From Corynebacterium imitans (lineage in GTDB: Bacteria > Actinomycetota > Actinomycetes > Mycobacteriales > Mycobacteriaceae): a stretch of DNA of 64,000 bases. The position numbers and the translations under genes are program-made. The stretch is taken from NCBI RefSeq assembly GCF_000739455.1, contig NZ_CP009211.1, positions 819,660 through 883,659 of the forward strand, given 5' to 3'. Each line of letters begins with the position of its first letter. The stretch's first letter is position 1. The notes below the pieces were generated by a model. The model searched no databases. It saw only the letters and a program-made list of their open reading frames with translations, and was not told where the DNA came from. Of the stretch, positions 1 to 9,327 are shown one piece after another.

Positions 1-639
1 TTTGAGCTGGTGGTTGAAGCGGCACCACCGATCGTGAGCACGACTTTCGGGCCGCTTCACCCCGAGCATGTGGAGCGGCTGCACTCGGTGGGCTCGGAGG
101 TGTGGGTGACGGTCACCCGCATCGAGGACGCGCGGGAGGCAATAGGGGACCTCTGGAACGCCGACGGCCTGATCGTGCAGGGGCCCGAGGCGGGCGGACA
201 CCGCAGCACCTGGTCGCCGGCAGAGGTGCCGGACACGCTCTACCTGGACACCATCGTTGAGGAGGTCGCTGAGTTGGGCGTGCCCTTCATGGCTGCGGGC
301 GGGGTTCGCGGGCCGGAGGACGTGGAGCGGCTTCTTGGCTTGGGCGCTGATGCTGTTGCTTGTGGCACTGCGTTCCTCTTAGCTGACGAGGCGGGCACGA
401 GCCCGCAGAACCGTGAATTGCTGCGCACTGATCGGCGCACTGTGGTGAGCAGGGCTTTTTCTGGCAGGCCTGCGCGCGGGATCGAGAGTGAGTTGACCAA
501 GCGCTACCGCGACATGCCGCCGATCTACCCCTATCTGCGCCCGATGACGCCGGACGCGGACTACTGCCTGGTGGGCAAAGACCGCGGCGAACTCATGGAG
601 GCACCGGCCAAGGAAATTGAGGCCTACTTGGCCGGGTAG
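1..639 (+). CDS. Nitronate monooxygenase family protein, C-terminal part (5' end outside window)
   Basis: The frame is open from base 1, so the gene starts upstream and only about 212 C-terminal residues are visible. The GPEAGGHRS segment and the AAGGV...GADAVACGT segment are the FMN-phosphate-binding loops of the TIM-barrel nitronate monooxygenase (2-nitropropane dioxygenase) family, which oxidises alkyl nitronates with FMN. A related FMN-dependent enoyl reductase cannot be excluded because the N-terminal half is missing. The 3' end overlaps the convergent hydrolase gene by 16 bases. Confidence 0.85.
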   Translation, partial: FELVVEAAPPIVSTTFGPLHPEHVERLHSVGSEVWVTVTRIEDAREAIGDLWNADGLIVQGPEAGGHRSTWSPAEVPDTLYLDTIVEEVAELGVPFMAAGGVRGPEDVERLLGLGADAVACGTAFLLADEAGTSPQNRELLRTDRRTVVSRAFSGRPARGIESELTKRYRDMPPIYPYLRPMTPDADYCLVGKDRGELMEAPAKEIEAYLAG

Positions 640-1451
640 ACGCGAGTCGTGTTCTCGATGGCGCCGAGGCCCTCAATCTCCACGCGCACCGTGTCGCCGT
701 CGGCGAGGTAACGCTGGGGGTTCCTTGCGTGCCCCACGCCGTCGGGAGTGCCGGTGGCAATCACGTCGCCGGGCTCGAGCGGGTAGAGGTGCGAGATGAA
801 CTCGATGAGCTTCGCGGGCGAGAACACCAAGTCGTCCGTGGGGGCCTGCTGCATGACCTCGCCGCCCACGGTGGTGATGAGCACGGGGCCGGGCTGCCAC
901 TCGGTGTCCAACCAGGGGCCGAACCCGGCTGTCTTTTCGAGTGATTTCCCCTGGTGCCACTGCTTGGTGCGCTTTTGGATATGGCGCTGGGTGTAGTCGT
1001 TGATCACGGCGTATCCGGCGATGTGTTCATTTGCATCAACCTCGTTGACGTGGCGGGTGTACTTCCCAATCACCACGGCAAGCTCGCCCTCGAAATCGAG
1101 GGTGTCGGCGTTGAAGTCGGGGATCTCCGCGTCGTCGTAGGGGCCGATGAGTGCCTCGGGGAACTTGATGAACAGGGTGGGCACGTCGGGACGCTCGTGG
1201 CCCATCTCGTCGATGTGCTTGGCGTAGTTCAGGCCGACGCAGATAATCTTGCCCGGGCGGGGGATGACAGGGGCGAGCTGCTCGGGAGTGAACTCGACTT
1301 TTTCTCCCTCCTGCCACGCAGTACTGTCGCCTGCTTTAAGGAGGGCACCGACGTCCGGGTAGCCCGGGAAGGTGACGGCGGTGGTGTCGGATTCGAGGCG
1401 GGCGGCGACGGTGAGGTCGTGGCCGGGGACTCGCAGTGTGACTAAGCGCAT
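624..1451 (-). CDS. Fumarylacetoacetate hydrolase (FAH) family protein
   Basis: A 275-residue protein with a short N-terminal domain and a C-terminal FAH fold. The [12 protein letters not shown] segment supplies the acidic metal ligands, and [13 protein letters not shown] is the typical end of the active site. Such enzymes hydrolyse or decarboxylate C-C bonds of acylpyruvates and related diketo acids using Mg2+ or Mn2+; the substrate here cannot be read from the sequence. It lies 10 bases downstream of pth and is probably cotranscribed with it. Its 3' end overlaps the convergent nitronate monooxygenase gene by 16 bases, leaving no room for a terminator. Confidence 0.85.
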   Translation of the reverse strand: MRLVTLRVPGHDLTVAARLESDTTAVTFPGYPDVGALLKAGDSTAWQEGEKVEFTPEQLAPVIPRPGKIICVGLNYAKHIDEMGHERPDVPTLFIKFPEALIGPYDDAEIPDFNADTLDFEGELAVVIGKYTRHVNEVDANEHIAGYAVINDYTQRHIQKRTKQWHQGKSLEKTAGFGPWLDTEWQPGPVLITTVGGEVMQQAPTDDLVFSPAKLIEFISHLYPLEPGDVIATGTPDGVGHARNPQRYLADGDTVRVEIEGLGAIENTTRVYPAK

Positions 1452-1461
1452 GCCCTTAAAC

Positions 1462-2031
1462 TTATACGGATTTCAACCAGAGATCCGCCGCGTCGGCGGC
1501 CGCGATTGTCAGATCAACCTGCTGACTGGCAGAAAAGGGCTTGAGCACGTAGTCGGCGGGAGCCATTCTTCCAGGCGGACGCCCGATCCCAATAGCGAGC
1601 TTGTGGTAGGGCTTGCCGCCCAAAGACTTGGTTACAGATTTTAGGCCGTTGTGGCCGTGGTCGCCGCCGCCCTTGCGGAGTTTGACCTGCCCCAAGTCAA
1701 GGTCGAGCTCGTCGTAGGCGACGAACACGTCCTCTGTTTGCACGCGGAAGTAGTCGGCGAGTGCCTTGACGGGGCCGCCGGAGACGTTCATAAAGGCGCG
1801 GGTGCGGGCAAGGATCACCTGGCGGTCGGGGAGGAGCCTGCCTGCGGCAAGCTCGGCGACCTCGGTATTCGTGCGCTTGTGCGCCGCGAGTTGGGCGGGC
1901 ATGGGGGTGGCGCGGGAGCACAGCTCGTCGATAAGCGCGATGCCCGCATTGTGGCGGGTGCCTGCATACTTGGGGCCCGGGTTGCCCAGGCCGACAACTA
2001 GAACTGGAGAAGAAGACACGCCCTTAAGCAT
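1462..2031 (-). CDS. pth: Peptidyl-tRNA hydrolase
   Basis: Pth removes peptides from prematurely released peptidyl-tRNA. The protein (189 residues, normal length) starts MLKGV and has the [17 protein letters not shown] segment with the catalytic His, plus DELDLDLG and [11 protein letters not shown]. The open frame extends further upstream but reads through the rplY spacer, so ATG at 2031 was chosen. No good ribosome-binding site precedes it, because a terminator-like hairpin with its T tract abuts the ATG. A GTG at 2019 behind AAGGG is the alternative start. It sits between rplY and the FAH gene, the usual corynebacterial context. Confidence 0.93.
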   Translation of the reverse strand: MLKGVSSSPVLVVGLGNPGPKYAGTRHNAGIALIDELCSRATPMPAQLAAHKRTNTEVAELAAGRLLPDRQVILARTRAFMNVSGGPVKALADYFRVQTEDVFVAYDELDLDLGQVKLRKGGGDHGHNGLKSVTKSLGGKPYHKLAIGIGRPPGRMAPADYVLKPFSASQQVDLTIAAADAADLWLKSV

Positions 2032-2063
2032 AAAGAAACGCCCACTGCGCGCGGCAGTGGGCG
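2031..2063 (-). terminator. Hairpin with T tract between rplY and pth
   Basis: On the minus strand CGCCCACTG and CAGTGGGCG form a perfect 9-bp stem (2039-2047 with 2055-2063) around a 7-base loop. TTTCTTT follows and runs directly into the pth ATG. It looks like an intrinsic terminator or attenuator that reduces pth expression relative to the abundant ribosomal protein gene rplY. Confidence 0.7.
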
Positions 2064-2080
2064 AGACTTTAAAGAAGGAA

Positions 2081-2719
2081 TTACTCCTCGGAAGACTCCT
2101 CGGCGGACTCGGCACCGGCCTCGGCGCCGCCCTCCTCGGCCTCCTCGGCAGCCTCCTCGAGGTCCTCGTCAACCTGCTCGTAGGTGAAGTTGACCAGCAG
2201 GTCCTCCGGGTCGGAGAGCAGCTCTGCGCCCTCCGGCAGGGCAACGTCGCCAGCCAGGATCTGGTCGCCGATCTCCTTGCCCTCGATGGAGACCTCGAGC
2301 TCGTCCGGGATGCTCAGTGCGTCGATCTCGATCTCGATGAGGTCGTTCTCCACCAGGACCACAGCGTCCGGGTGAGCCTCGCCGGTGGTGACAACCGGAA
2401 CCTCAACGTTGACCTTCTCGCCGCGCTTAATGCCCAGGACGTCGATGTGGTCGATGTCCAGGGTCAGGACGTTCTGATCGACGTGCTTGACCATGCACAG
2501 CAGCTTCTCGCCCTCGTACTCGAGCTCGAGAATGGCGTTGACACCCTCGTTGCGCACGATCGCGGAGATCTCGATGCGGTCGACGGAGAAGTGCACGTTG
2601 TCAATGCCAGCCTCGTAGAGGACGCCGGGGATACGGCCCTCGCGACGCAGGCGGCGAGAGGCACCCTTGCCAAACTCTTCGCGCTTCTCAACCGGGACCA
2701 GGATCGGGGTAACAGCCAT
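2081..2719 (-). CDS. rplY: 50S ribosomal protein L25 / Ctc
   Basis: The 212-residue protein is a long Ctc-type L25. An N-terminal 5S-rRNA-binding domain (R..FGKGASRRLRREGRIPGVLYEAG) is followed by a C-terminal beta domain and an acidic low-complexity tail of about 35 residues rich in Glu and Ala. The start at 2719 is supported by AAGGAG about 7 bases upstream; an in-frame ATG at 2752 has no such site. It is the first gene of rplY-pth-FAH, and its leader contains a long hairpin. Confidence 0.95.
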   Translation of the reverse strand: MAVTPILVPVEKREEFGKGASRRLRREGRIPGVLYEAGIDNVHFSVDRIEISAIVRNEGVNAILELEYEGEKLLCMVKHVDQNVLTLDIDHIDVLGIKRGEKVNVEVPVVTTGEAHPDAVVLVENDLIEIEIDALSIPDELEVSIEGKEIGDQILAGDVALPEGAELLSDPEDLLVNFTYEQVDEDLEEAAEEAEEGGAEAGAESAEESSEE

Positions 2720-2755
2720 GTGTGACTCCTTGTACTTGAATGGTTGGGCCACAGG

Positions 2756-2809
2756 AAAAGCCTGCGACCACTTGATCGGAACAGGTGCTCGTCGAGTGAT
2801 CGCAGGCTT
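2756..2809 (-). promoter_or_regulatory. Long hairpin in the rplY 5' leader, followed by TTTT
   Basis: AAGCCTGCGA (2758-2767) is fully complementary to TCGCAGGCTT (2800-2809), and the stem continues inward with few mismatches. Read on the minus strand, the hairpin is followed by TTTTCC and then, after about 25 bases, by the rplY ribosome-binding site. A TATGTAT box lies just upstream of it (2823-2829), so the RNA probably begins at the hairpin. It has the layout of a transcription attenuator or an autoregulatory L25-binding leader, but no protein-binding consensus is recognised. Confidence 0.55.
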
Positions 2810-2973
2810 GAAAAGTCTGGATACATATCGCGTCGATAACGGCTTCTACAGCCCTCGCCGAGACCAGGTGAGTATATCCAATTCGGGGCATCTCATCCAA
2901 ACCGCCGCCTGTGTTGCGCCGCGCTGGTAGACCAGAAGGTGATTACCTACGAAAAGGAGAAGGGACACGTTTT

Positions 2974-4443
2974 ATGGATATCCAAGCAATCCTGGACCAG
3001 GTGGAGACCCGCCTGTACATCAACGGCGAGTGGCGCGATGGCGCAGAAGGGGAGACCTACGAGGTGCTCAACCCCGCCACGGAGGAGGTCATCGCTACGA
3101 TGGCCTCCGGGACCCGCCAAGATTCCCTGGACGCGCTCGCCGCAGCCGACGAGGCGCAGAAGGTGTGGGCGCACACCGCGCCGCGCGAGCGCGCAGAGAT
3201 CCTACGCAAGGGCTACGACCTGGTCAAGGAACGCAAGGAAGCGTTCGCAGCCATCATGACCACGGAGATGGGCAAGTCCTACACCGAGGCACTCGGCGAG
3301 GTGGACTACGGCGCCGACTACCTGCTGTGGTTCTCCGAGGAAGCCAACCACTTCTTCGGCCACACCAACCGCTACCCGGCCAAGGGCAACCGCATGGTCA
3401 CCGTGCGCAAGCCGGTCGGGCCCTGCCTGCTGATCACGCCCTGGAACTTCCCGCTGTCCATGGCGACAAGGAAGATCGCACCGGCCCTGGCCGCGGGCAA
3501 CACCGTGGTGATCAAGCCGGCGAAGCTGACCCCGCTGACCATGCAGTACTTCGTGCAGACCATGGAAGAGGCGGGCGTGCCAGCGGGCGTGATTAACCTC
3601 GTCTCTTCCAAGTCGGCCTCCGATGTCTCGGAGCCGATTTTGCAGGACCCGCGCTGCCGCAAGCTCTCCTTTACCGGGTCCACCCCGGTCGGCTCAGCGC
3701 TCATGAAGCTGGCCGCGGACAACGTGGTCAAGGTCTCGCTCGAGCTGGGCGGCAACGCACCCGCGATTGTCTTTGCGGACGCCGATATTGACGGTGCCGT
3801 CGAGGGCGTCAAGGCCGCGAAGATGCGCAACATCGGCGAGGCCTGCACCGCTGCCAACCGCATCCTCGTCCACGAGTCGATCGCGGAGGAATTTGCCACC
3901 AAGCTGGCCAAGGCGGTGAGCGAATTGAAGGTGGGCAACGGCATGGACGAAGGTATTGAGGTAGGCCCGCTCGTGGAGAAGAAGGCGCAGGAGCACATGC
4001 AGGCGCTTGTCGACGACGCGGTGTCCCACGGCGGCACCATCCTCACCGGCGGCAAGGCCGTCGAGGGCACAGGCTTCTTCTTCGAACCGACCGTGATCAC
4101 CGGTGCCTCGAAGGACGCGAAGGTGTTCCGTGAGGAGATCTTCGGCCCCATCGCCCCGATCTTCACCTTCAGCACCGAGCAGGAGGCGTGGGCGCTGGCA
4201 AACGACACCGAGTATGGCCTGGCGTCGTATGTCTTTTCCGAGGACCCGGATGTGATGTGGCGCGCCTCCGACCACCTGGAGTTTGGTCTGGTGGGCTACA
4301 ACACCGGCGTCGTCTCCGATGCCTCCATCCCCTTCGGCGGGGTCAAGGCCTCCGGCCTGGGCCGCGAGGGCTCGCTCGAGGGCATGCTGGAGTACACGGA
4401 GGTGCAGATGATCGGCGTGCGCGACCCCTACGCGCGCTTCTAA
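2974..4443 (+). CDS. gabD: NAD(P)-dependent succinate-semialdehyde dehydrogenase
   Basis: A 489-residue class I aldehyde dehydrogenase. GPCLLITPWNFPL is the nucleotide-binding start, Glu257 in LELGG is the general base, and Cys291 in NIGEACTAANR is the catalytic thiol. The closest pattern is GabD-type succinate-semialdehyde dehydrogenase, which feeds succinate to the TCA cycle; other aldehydes are possible. The open frame begins upstream at 2911, but ATG 2974 follows AAAGGAG and gives the normal family length. It is transcribed away from rplY, and its TAA overlaps the pat stop codon by 4 bases. Confidence 0.88.
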   Translation: MDIQAILDQVETRLYINGEWRDGAEGETYEVLNPATEEVIATMASGTRQDSLDALAAADEAQKVWAHTAPRERAEILRKGYDLVKERKEAFAAIMTTEMGKSYTEALGEVDYGADYLLWFSEEANHFFGHTNRYPAKGNRMVTVRKPVGPCLLITPWNFPLSMATRKIAPALAAGNTVVIKPAKLTPLTMQYFVQTMEEAGVPAGVINLVSSKSASDVSEPILQDPRCRKLSFTGSTPVGSALMKLAADNVVKVSLELGGNAPAIVFADADIDGAVEGVKAAKMRNIGEACTAANRILVHESIAEEFATKLAKAVSELKVGNGMDEGIEVGPLVEKKAQEHMQALVDDAVSHGGTILTGGKAVEGTGFFFEPTVITGASKDAKVFREEIFGPIAPIFTFSTEQEAWALANDTEYGLASYVFSEDPDVMWRASDHLEFGLVGYNTGVVSDASIPFGGVKASGLGREGSLEGMLEYTEVQMIGVRDPYARF

Positions 4444-5474
4444 TCCAGCACTGTATCTAGGGCAGAAAGGAGCGCGTCCGTTTCTTCCTCGTTGGTCACC
4501 GTGATGCGGGTGCCCTCGGGGAAGGAACGCACCAGCACGTCGTGGTCTGCGAGGTCCGCGGCAAAATCCTTTGGAGTATTTGGCAGCCACACGAAGTTGG
4601 TCTGTGACGGCGGGGTGCCATAGGCCTTGAGCGTCTCCGTGAGACGCTCACGCTGGGCGCAGGTCTCTTCAACGCGTGCTGCAAGCTCTTCAGATGCCTC
4701 CAATGAGGCAAGTGCTCCGGCCTGTGCCACCGAACTGACGGAGAAGGGCACGGCGACCTTGTTAATGCCCTCGATCAGCTCGGCAGGGCCGAAGGCGTAG
4801 CCCACGCGCACGCCCGCGAGCCCGTAGGCCTTAGAAAAGGTGCGCAGGCCCACCACGTTGGGATACTTCGTGATCTCCTCAGTAACCACCGGGGTATCGG
4901 CCGCGCGGTTGTACTCAAAATATGCCTCGTCCAGCGCAACCGTGACATGCGCGGGCACCTTTGCCATAAACGCATCCCACTCGGCGGTGGTGATGGTGGT
5001 CCCGGTCGGGTTATTCGGGTTGCACACGAAGATCAGCCGGGTCGAATCAGTAATTGCGCGCGCCATTGCCTCCAGGTCGACGCGGTGCTGTGCATCGAGG
5101 GGGATCGGGCGAGCGGTAGCGCCCGCGATCTGCACGAAGATCGGGTAGGCCTCAAAGGAACGCCAGGGGAAAATCACCTCATCACCCGGTTGCGCGGTCG
5201 CGCACACCAGCTGCTGGCACAGCGCCGAGGACCCAGTGCCTACCGCGACTTCGTCAAAGGTGACGCCGAGGTGCGAGGCGAGCGCCTCGCGCAGTTCGAC
5301 CGCGCCCATGTCCGGGTAGCGGTTCGCCCCGGCGAGTGCTTCGCGCATTGCCTCCTGCACCGACGGCAGCGGGCCGACGGCCGACTCATTGGAGGAAAGC
5401 TTGATGGTGTCGGCTGATTGTTCGCGCGCACCGGGGACGTAGACAGGCAGGGAAGCGAGGTCTTTGCGGATCAT
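4440..5474 (-). CDS. pat: Aromatic amino acid / phenylalanine aminotransferase (HisC-like)
   Basis: A 344-residue fold-type I PLP aminotransferase. SSNESAVGP near residue 28, the NPNNPTG loop, and the PLP lysine in TFSKAYGLAGVRVGY are visible. The MIRKDLASLPVYVPG start and the length match the corynebacterial Pat enzymes, which transaminate phenylpyruvate and related 2-oxo acids and are paralogues of HisC. It is the last gene of the minus-strand run glmU-prs-permease-pat, 11 bases after the permease stop. Pairing with an amino acid permease fits an amino acid role. Confidence 0.85.
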   Translation of the reverse strand: MIRKDLASLPVYVPGAREQSADTIKLSSNESAVGPLPSVQEAMREALAGANRYPDMGAVELREALASHLGVTFDEVAVGTGSSALCQQLVCATAQPGDEVIFPWRSFEAYPIFVQIAGATARPIPLDAQHRVDLEAMARAITDSTRLIFVCNPNNPTGTTITTAEWDAFMAKVPAHVTVALDEAYFEYNRAADTPVVTEEITKYPNVVGLRTFSKAYGLAGVRVGYAFGPAELIEGINKVAVPFSVSSVAQAGALASLEASEELAARVEETCAQRERLTETLKAYGTPPSQTNFVWLPNTPKDFAADLADHDVLVRSFPEGTRITVTNEEETDALLSALDTVLD

Positions 5475-5485
5475 GCCTGCCTATC

Positions 5486-6838
5486 TTAGGCCGACTGTTT
5501 CCGCGTCGCCCCAATAATGCTCAGACCAACGACCCACGCGATGAGCGCACCGAGGCCGACCCGGTAGTCAGGTAGAAACGCCATGAGCACGAGCACCAGG
5601 ACATAAAAACCGGCGCAGAGCCAGTTGGCATAAGGGTAGAACGGTGCCATGAAGCTCGAGCGGCCGCCATTCGCCCGGAAGCGCAGGTGCGCAAAGCTTA
5701 TCGACGCCCACGTGATCAGCTCAGAGCCCACGATGATCGCCAGGAGAATCGCGAAGACCTTCCCCTCAAAGAAATAATTGAGGATGACGACGGTGCCCAT
5801 GAGCGCGGCGTCGAAAAGCAGCGCGCGAAGTGGGAGCCCCTTCTTTGTGGTTGCTCCGAAGAACTCCGGGGCCTGGCCGTTGCGCGCCAAGTCGCGCAGC
5901 ATGCGGCTGCCCGAATACGTCATGGTGTTGCACACCGATGCCACCGCGACCAGGATGACCAGGTTGAGCACATGCGCCGCGCCGTCAACGCCCACGGCGG
6001 TGAGCACGCGGACGAACGGGCTAGCGGAATCGCCCTGCTCATCCCACGGCGCGAGCAGCAGAATCACGCTCATGCCGCCCAGGTAGAACAGCAGGATGCG
6101 CCAGATGACGGAGTTGACCGCGCGCGGGATGGTGGTTGATGGGTTTTCAGCCTCGCCAGCGGCGGTGCCGATCGACATGATGCCGCCGAACGTAAAGGTC
6201 ACGGCGACGAGCGAGAAGAGCACACCCGTTGCACCGTTGGGGAAGAAGCCGCCGTGGATAAACAAGTTTTCCGTACCCACCGCAGGCTCGGGGCCGAGAC
6301 CGAGCACGAGCACAATCCCTAAGATGATCATCAGGCTCAGTGCGACAACTTTGATCAGGGAAAGCCAATACTCGGCCTCGGCGAACACGCTGACGCGGGC
6401 GGCGTTGATGAGCACCACAATGGCCAAAGTAACGAGCGCGGTGAGCCAGTGGGGAATCTCCGGAAACCAAAAGTCCAGGAAAGTCCCCATCGCAGTGAGC
6501 TCGATCATACCCACCACGATGGTGGTAAACCACCAGTTCCAGCCCACGATAAAGCCGGCCCGCGGGCCAATGAAATCGCGCGCGTAGGCGGCAAAGGAGC
6601 CGGAGACCGGGTGGGCCACGGCCATCTCGCCCAGCATCCGCATGAGCAGATAGACGATCGCGCCGACGATGACAAAGCCGAGCAGTACCGCGGGGCCGGC
6701 ATAGTTGATCGATTCCGCGGAGCCAAGGAACAGCCCGGTGCCGATGGATGAGCCCATGGCGATCATGAGCATGTGGCGTGTCTTCACGCCACGTTTGAGA
6801 CCACCATCATCGACTGACGGGTCGACTGGTTCACTCAA
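5486..6838 (-). CDS. APC-superfamily amino acid permease
   Basis: About 450 residues with roughly twelve hydrophobic segments. The segment after residue 24 (MIAMGSSIGTGLFLGS) is the signature of the amino acid transporter (AAT) family, which includes AroP, ProY and GabP-like permeases that import amino acids by proton symport. The start codon is TTG at 6838, one base after the prs stop, so translational coupling is likely. The only nearby ATG is 22 codons further in and would remove most of the cytoplasmic N-terminus. Adjacency to pat suggests an aromatic substrate, but this is inference. Confidence 0.85.
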   Translation of the reverse strand: MSEPVDPSVDDGGLKRGVKTRHMLMIAMGSSIGTGLFLGSAESINYAGPAVLLGFVIVGAIVYLLMRMLGEMAVAHPVSGSFAAYARDFIGPRAGFIVGWNWWFTTIVVGMIELTAMGTFLDFWFPEIPHWLTALVTLAIVVLINAARVSVFAEAEYWLSLIKVVALSLMIILGIVLVLGLGPEPAVGTENLFIHGGFFPNGATGVLFSLVAVTFTFGGIMSIGTAAGEAENPSTTIPRAVNSVIWRILLFYLGGMSVILLLAPWDEQGDSASPFVRVLTAVGVDGAAHVLNLVILVAVASVCNTMTYSGSRMLRDLARNGQAPEFFGATTKKGLPLRALLFDAALMGTVVILNYFFEGKVFAILLAIIVGSELITWASISFAHLRFRANGGRSSFMAPFYPYANWLCAGFYVLVLVLMAFLPDYRVGLGALIAWVVGLSIIGATRKQSA

Positions 6839-6839
6839 G

Positions 6840-7817
6840 CTAGGCCTGACCCTCGAAGAGGGTGGTCACCGAGCCGTTTTCGAAGATCTCGCGGATCGTC
6901 TTCGCCAACAGCGGGGCGATGGAAAGCACCGTGAGGTTCTTCCAACCCTCCGTGGACTGCGGCAGGGTATCGGTGGTGATGACTTCCTCCGCGCCGCACT
7001 CGCTCAGGCGCTCGCGCGCCGGGTCGGAGAACACACCGTGGGTACAAGCGATGACGACGGACTTTGCGCCCGCCTCCTTCAGCACGCCGACCGCGCCGGC
7101 GATGGTGCCGCCGGTATCAATCATGTCGTCCATCAGCACGCAGTCCTTGCCCGCCACGTCGCCGACGACGCGGTTGGAGACCACCTTGTTGGCAGCGTCG
7201 ATGTCGCGGGTCTTGTGCACGAACGCCATCGGGGCGTCGCCCATCGCGTTGGCCCACTTCTCCGCAGTCTTCACGCGGCCTGCGTCGGGGGAGACCACGA
7301 CCAGGTTGTCCAGCGAGTACTTGGACGTGATGTAGTCCACCAGGATCGGCTGAGCGTGCATGTGGTCGACCGGGCCGTCGAAGAAGCCCTGGATCTGGTC
7401 GGTGTGCAGATCCACCGAGACAATGCGGTCCGCGCCGGCTGCAGTGAGCAGGTCCGCGATGAGGCGGGCCGAAATCGGCTCGCGGCCGCGGTGCTTCTTG
7501 TCCTGGCGAGCGTAGGGGTAGAAAGGCAGGATCGCGGTAATACGCTTCGCAGAGCCACGCTTGAGCGCGTCAATCATGATGAGCTGCTCCATGAGCCACT
7601 TGTTCAGCGGCTGCGCGTGCGACTGCATGACAAAGCAGTCGGCACCGCGGACAGACTCCTCGAAGCGGATGAAGATCTCGCCGTTGGCGAAATCACGGGC
7701 GGTGGTGGGCACCAGCTCGATACCGAGCTCCTCGGCAACCTGCTCAGCAAGTGCCGTGTGTGCGCGACCAGAAAAGACCTTGAGGTCCTTGTGGCTTTCA
7801 GTAGAGTATCCAGTCAT
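6840..7817 (-). CDS. prs: Ribose-phosphate pyrophosphokinase
   Basis: Makes PRPP from ribose 5-phosphate and ATP for purine, pyrimidine, histidine, tryptophan and NAD synthesis. The 325 residues include the RQDKKHRGREPISARL ATP loop, the DLHTDQIQGFFDGPVDH segment and the PRPP-binding DDMIDTGGTI loop. It starts 9 bases after glmU, and this glmU-prs pairing is typical of actinobacteria. Confidence 0.96.
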   Translation of the reverse strand: MTGYSTESHKDLKVFSGRAHTALAEQVAEELGIELVPTTARDFANGEIFIRFEESVRGADCFVMQSHAQPLNKWLMEQLIMIDALKRGSAKRITAILPFYPYARQDKKHRGREPISARLIADLLTAAGADRIVSVDLHTDQIQGFFDGPVDHMHAQPILVDYITSKYSLDNLVVVSPDAGRVKTAEKWANAMGDAPMAFVHKTRDIDAANKVVSNRVVGDVAGKDCVLMDDMIDTGGTIAGAVGVLKEAGAKSVVIACTHGVFSDPARERLSECGAEEVITTDTLPQSTEGWKNLTVLSIAPLLAKTIREIFENGSVTTLFEGQA

Positions 7818-7826
7818 TGCGATCCT

Positions 7827-9266
7827 TTAGTTCTCGCGTGCGTTTTTCGCCGCTTCCGCAGCGTCGGTTCCGGGGCGGCGCTTTTCCACCCAACCCTCGA
7901 TGTTGCGCTGGCGGCCCTCCTTGATGGCGAGCGCGCCAGACGGGACATCTTCAGTCACTACTGTACCCGCGGCGGTATAGGCGCCATCACCGATGGTGAC
8001 CGGAGCGACGAACATGGTGTCAGAGCCGGTACGGCAGTAGTCGCCGATCGTGGTGTGGTGCTTGTTCACTCCGTCGTAGTTGGCAAAAACGGAGGAGGCG
8101 CCGATGTTGGACTCGCGGCCCACGGTTGCGTCGCCAATGTAGGTCAGGTGCGGGACCTTGGAGCCCTCGCCGATCTTGGCGTTCTTGGACTCGACGAAGC
8201 CGCCGAGCTTGCCGCGCGCACCCAGTTCGGTGCCCGGGCGGATGTAGGTGAAGGGGCCGACGGTGGCGTCCTCGCCGATGACGCCGAGTTCGCCCTGGGT
8301 ACGCACGACCTTCGCACCCGCGTGTACTTCCATGTCGGTCAGGGTGGTGTCCGGGCCGATCTCGGCGCGATCCCCGATAACGGTGGAACCCCACAGTTGG
8401 GTGTTGGGGTAGATGGTCACGTCCTGGCCGATCTCCACGTCCACCCCGATCCACGTGGTGTCCGGGTCGATGACGGTGGCGCCGCCGCGCATCGCCTTCT
8501 CCACAAGTCGGCGGTTGAGCTCCTTGCCGGCCGCGGCCAGCTGCACGCGGTCGTTGACCCCGGCGAGCTCGCGGGCGTCGGGAGCGATGAAGGCGGCGAC
8601 CTTCTTGCCGTCGCCGCGGGCGATGCCGAGCACATCGGTGATGTAGAGCTCGCCCTGTGCGTTATCGGAGTTGATGCGGGTCAGCGCGTCGCGCAGGACT
8701 GCGCCGTCGAAGGCGAAGACGCCGGAGTTGACTTCTTTGACGCGCTTCTGCTCATCGTTAGCGTCCTTTTCCTCCACGATCTCGCGGACGTTGCCCGCCT
8801 CGTCGCGGATGATGCGGCCATAGCCGGTTGGGTTGGCAAACTCGAGAGACAGCACGGTCACGGCGGCGTGCGCCTGCTCGTGCTCGGCAATCAGCGCATC
8901 GATAGTTTCTGGCTGCAGTAGAGGGACGTCGCCGTTGGTCACCACCACGGTGCCGTCGAAGTCGGGGATTGCGCTCAAGCCGCACTGCACCGCGTGGCCG
9001 GTGCCGTTTTGCTCCTCCTGCACTGCCTGCAGGATCTGGATGTTCATCTCTTCAGCGATCGCATCAACTGCGGGACCGACCTGGTCGCGCTGGTGGCCCA
9101 CCACGGCCACGACGTGCGCAGGCTCGACGGAAGCGGCCGCGTGCAGCGAGTGCGACAGCAGGCTGCGCCCGCCGATCTCGTGCAGCGTCTTCTGCTTCGT
9201 CGACTTCATCCGGGTACCAGCGCCGGCCGCGAGAACGACGACGGCGCGCTGAGAGTGGTTGGCCAC
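7827..9266 (-). CDS. glmU: Bifunctional UDP-N-acetylglucosamine pyrophosphorylase / glucosamine-1-phosphate N-acetyltransferase
   Basis: Catalyses the last two steps to UDP-GlcNAc for peptidoglycan. The 479-residue protein has an N-terminal uridylyltransferase domain (VVLAAGAGTRMKS) and a C-terminal left-handed beta-helix of hexapeptide repeats, with HLTYIGDATVG and NIGASSVFANYDG in the acetyltransferase site. The start is GTG at 9266, eight bases after AAAGGAG; the longer open frame upstream is noncoding in character. It heads the operon with prs and lies 61 bases downstream of an MFS transporter gene. Confidence 0.95.
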   Translation of the reverse strand: MANHSQRAVVVLAAGAGTRMKSTKQKTLHEIGGRSLLSHSLHAAASVEPAHVVAVVGHQRDQVGPAVDAIAEEMNIQILQAVQEEQNGTGHAVQCGLSAIPDFDGTVVVTNGDVPLLQPETIDALIAEHEQAHAAVTVLSLEFANPTGYGRIIRDEAGNVREIVEEKDANDEQKRVKEVNSGVFAFDGAVLRDALTRINSDNAQGELYITDVLGIARGDGKKVAAFIAPDARELAGVNDRVQLAAAGKELNRRLVEKAMRGGATVIDPDTTWIGVDVEIGQDVTIYPNTQLWGSTVIGDRAEIGPDTTLTDMEVHAGAKVVRTQGELGVIGEDATVGPFTYIRPGTELGARGKLGGFVESKNAKIGEGSKVPHLTYIGDATVGRESNIGASSVFANYDGVNKHHTTIGDYCRTGSDTMFVAPVTIGDGAYTAAGTVVTEDVPSGALAIKEGRQRNIEGWVEKRRPGTDAAEAAKNAREN

Positions 9267-9327
9267 GCTTAGCTCCTTTGATTCACTACAGGGGGGCAGA
9301 TGTCTTCTTACGTTAACGTATCGGCCG

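Noticed and set aside
1766..2725. A 319-codon plus-strand frame antisense to pth and rplY
   Set aside because: Leu/Val/Asp-rich shadow of rplY codons with no start site or domain.
6705..8921. A 738-codon open frame antisense to the permease, prs and glmU
   Set aside because: It spans three well-supported genes and its translation is rich in low-complexity Val/Gly/Asp/His, as expected of a shadow frame.
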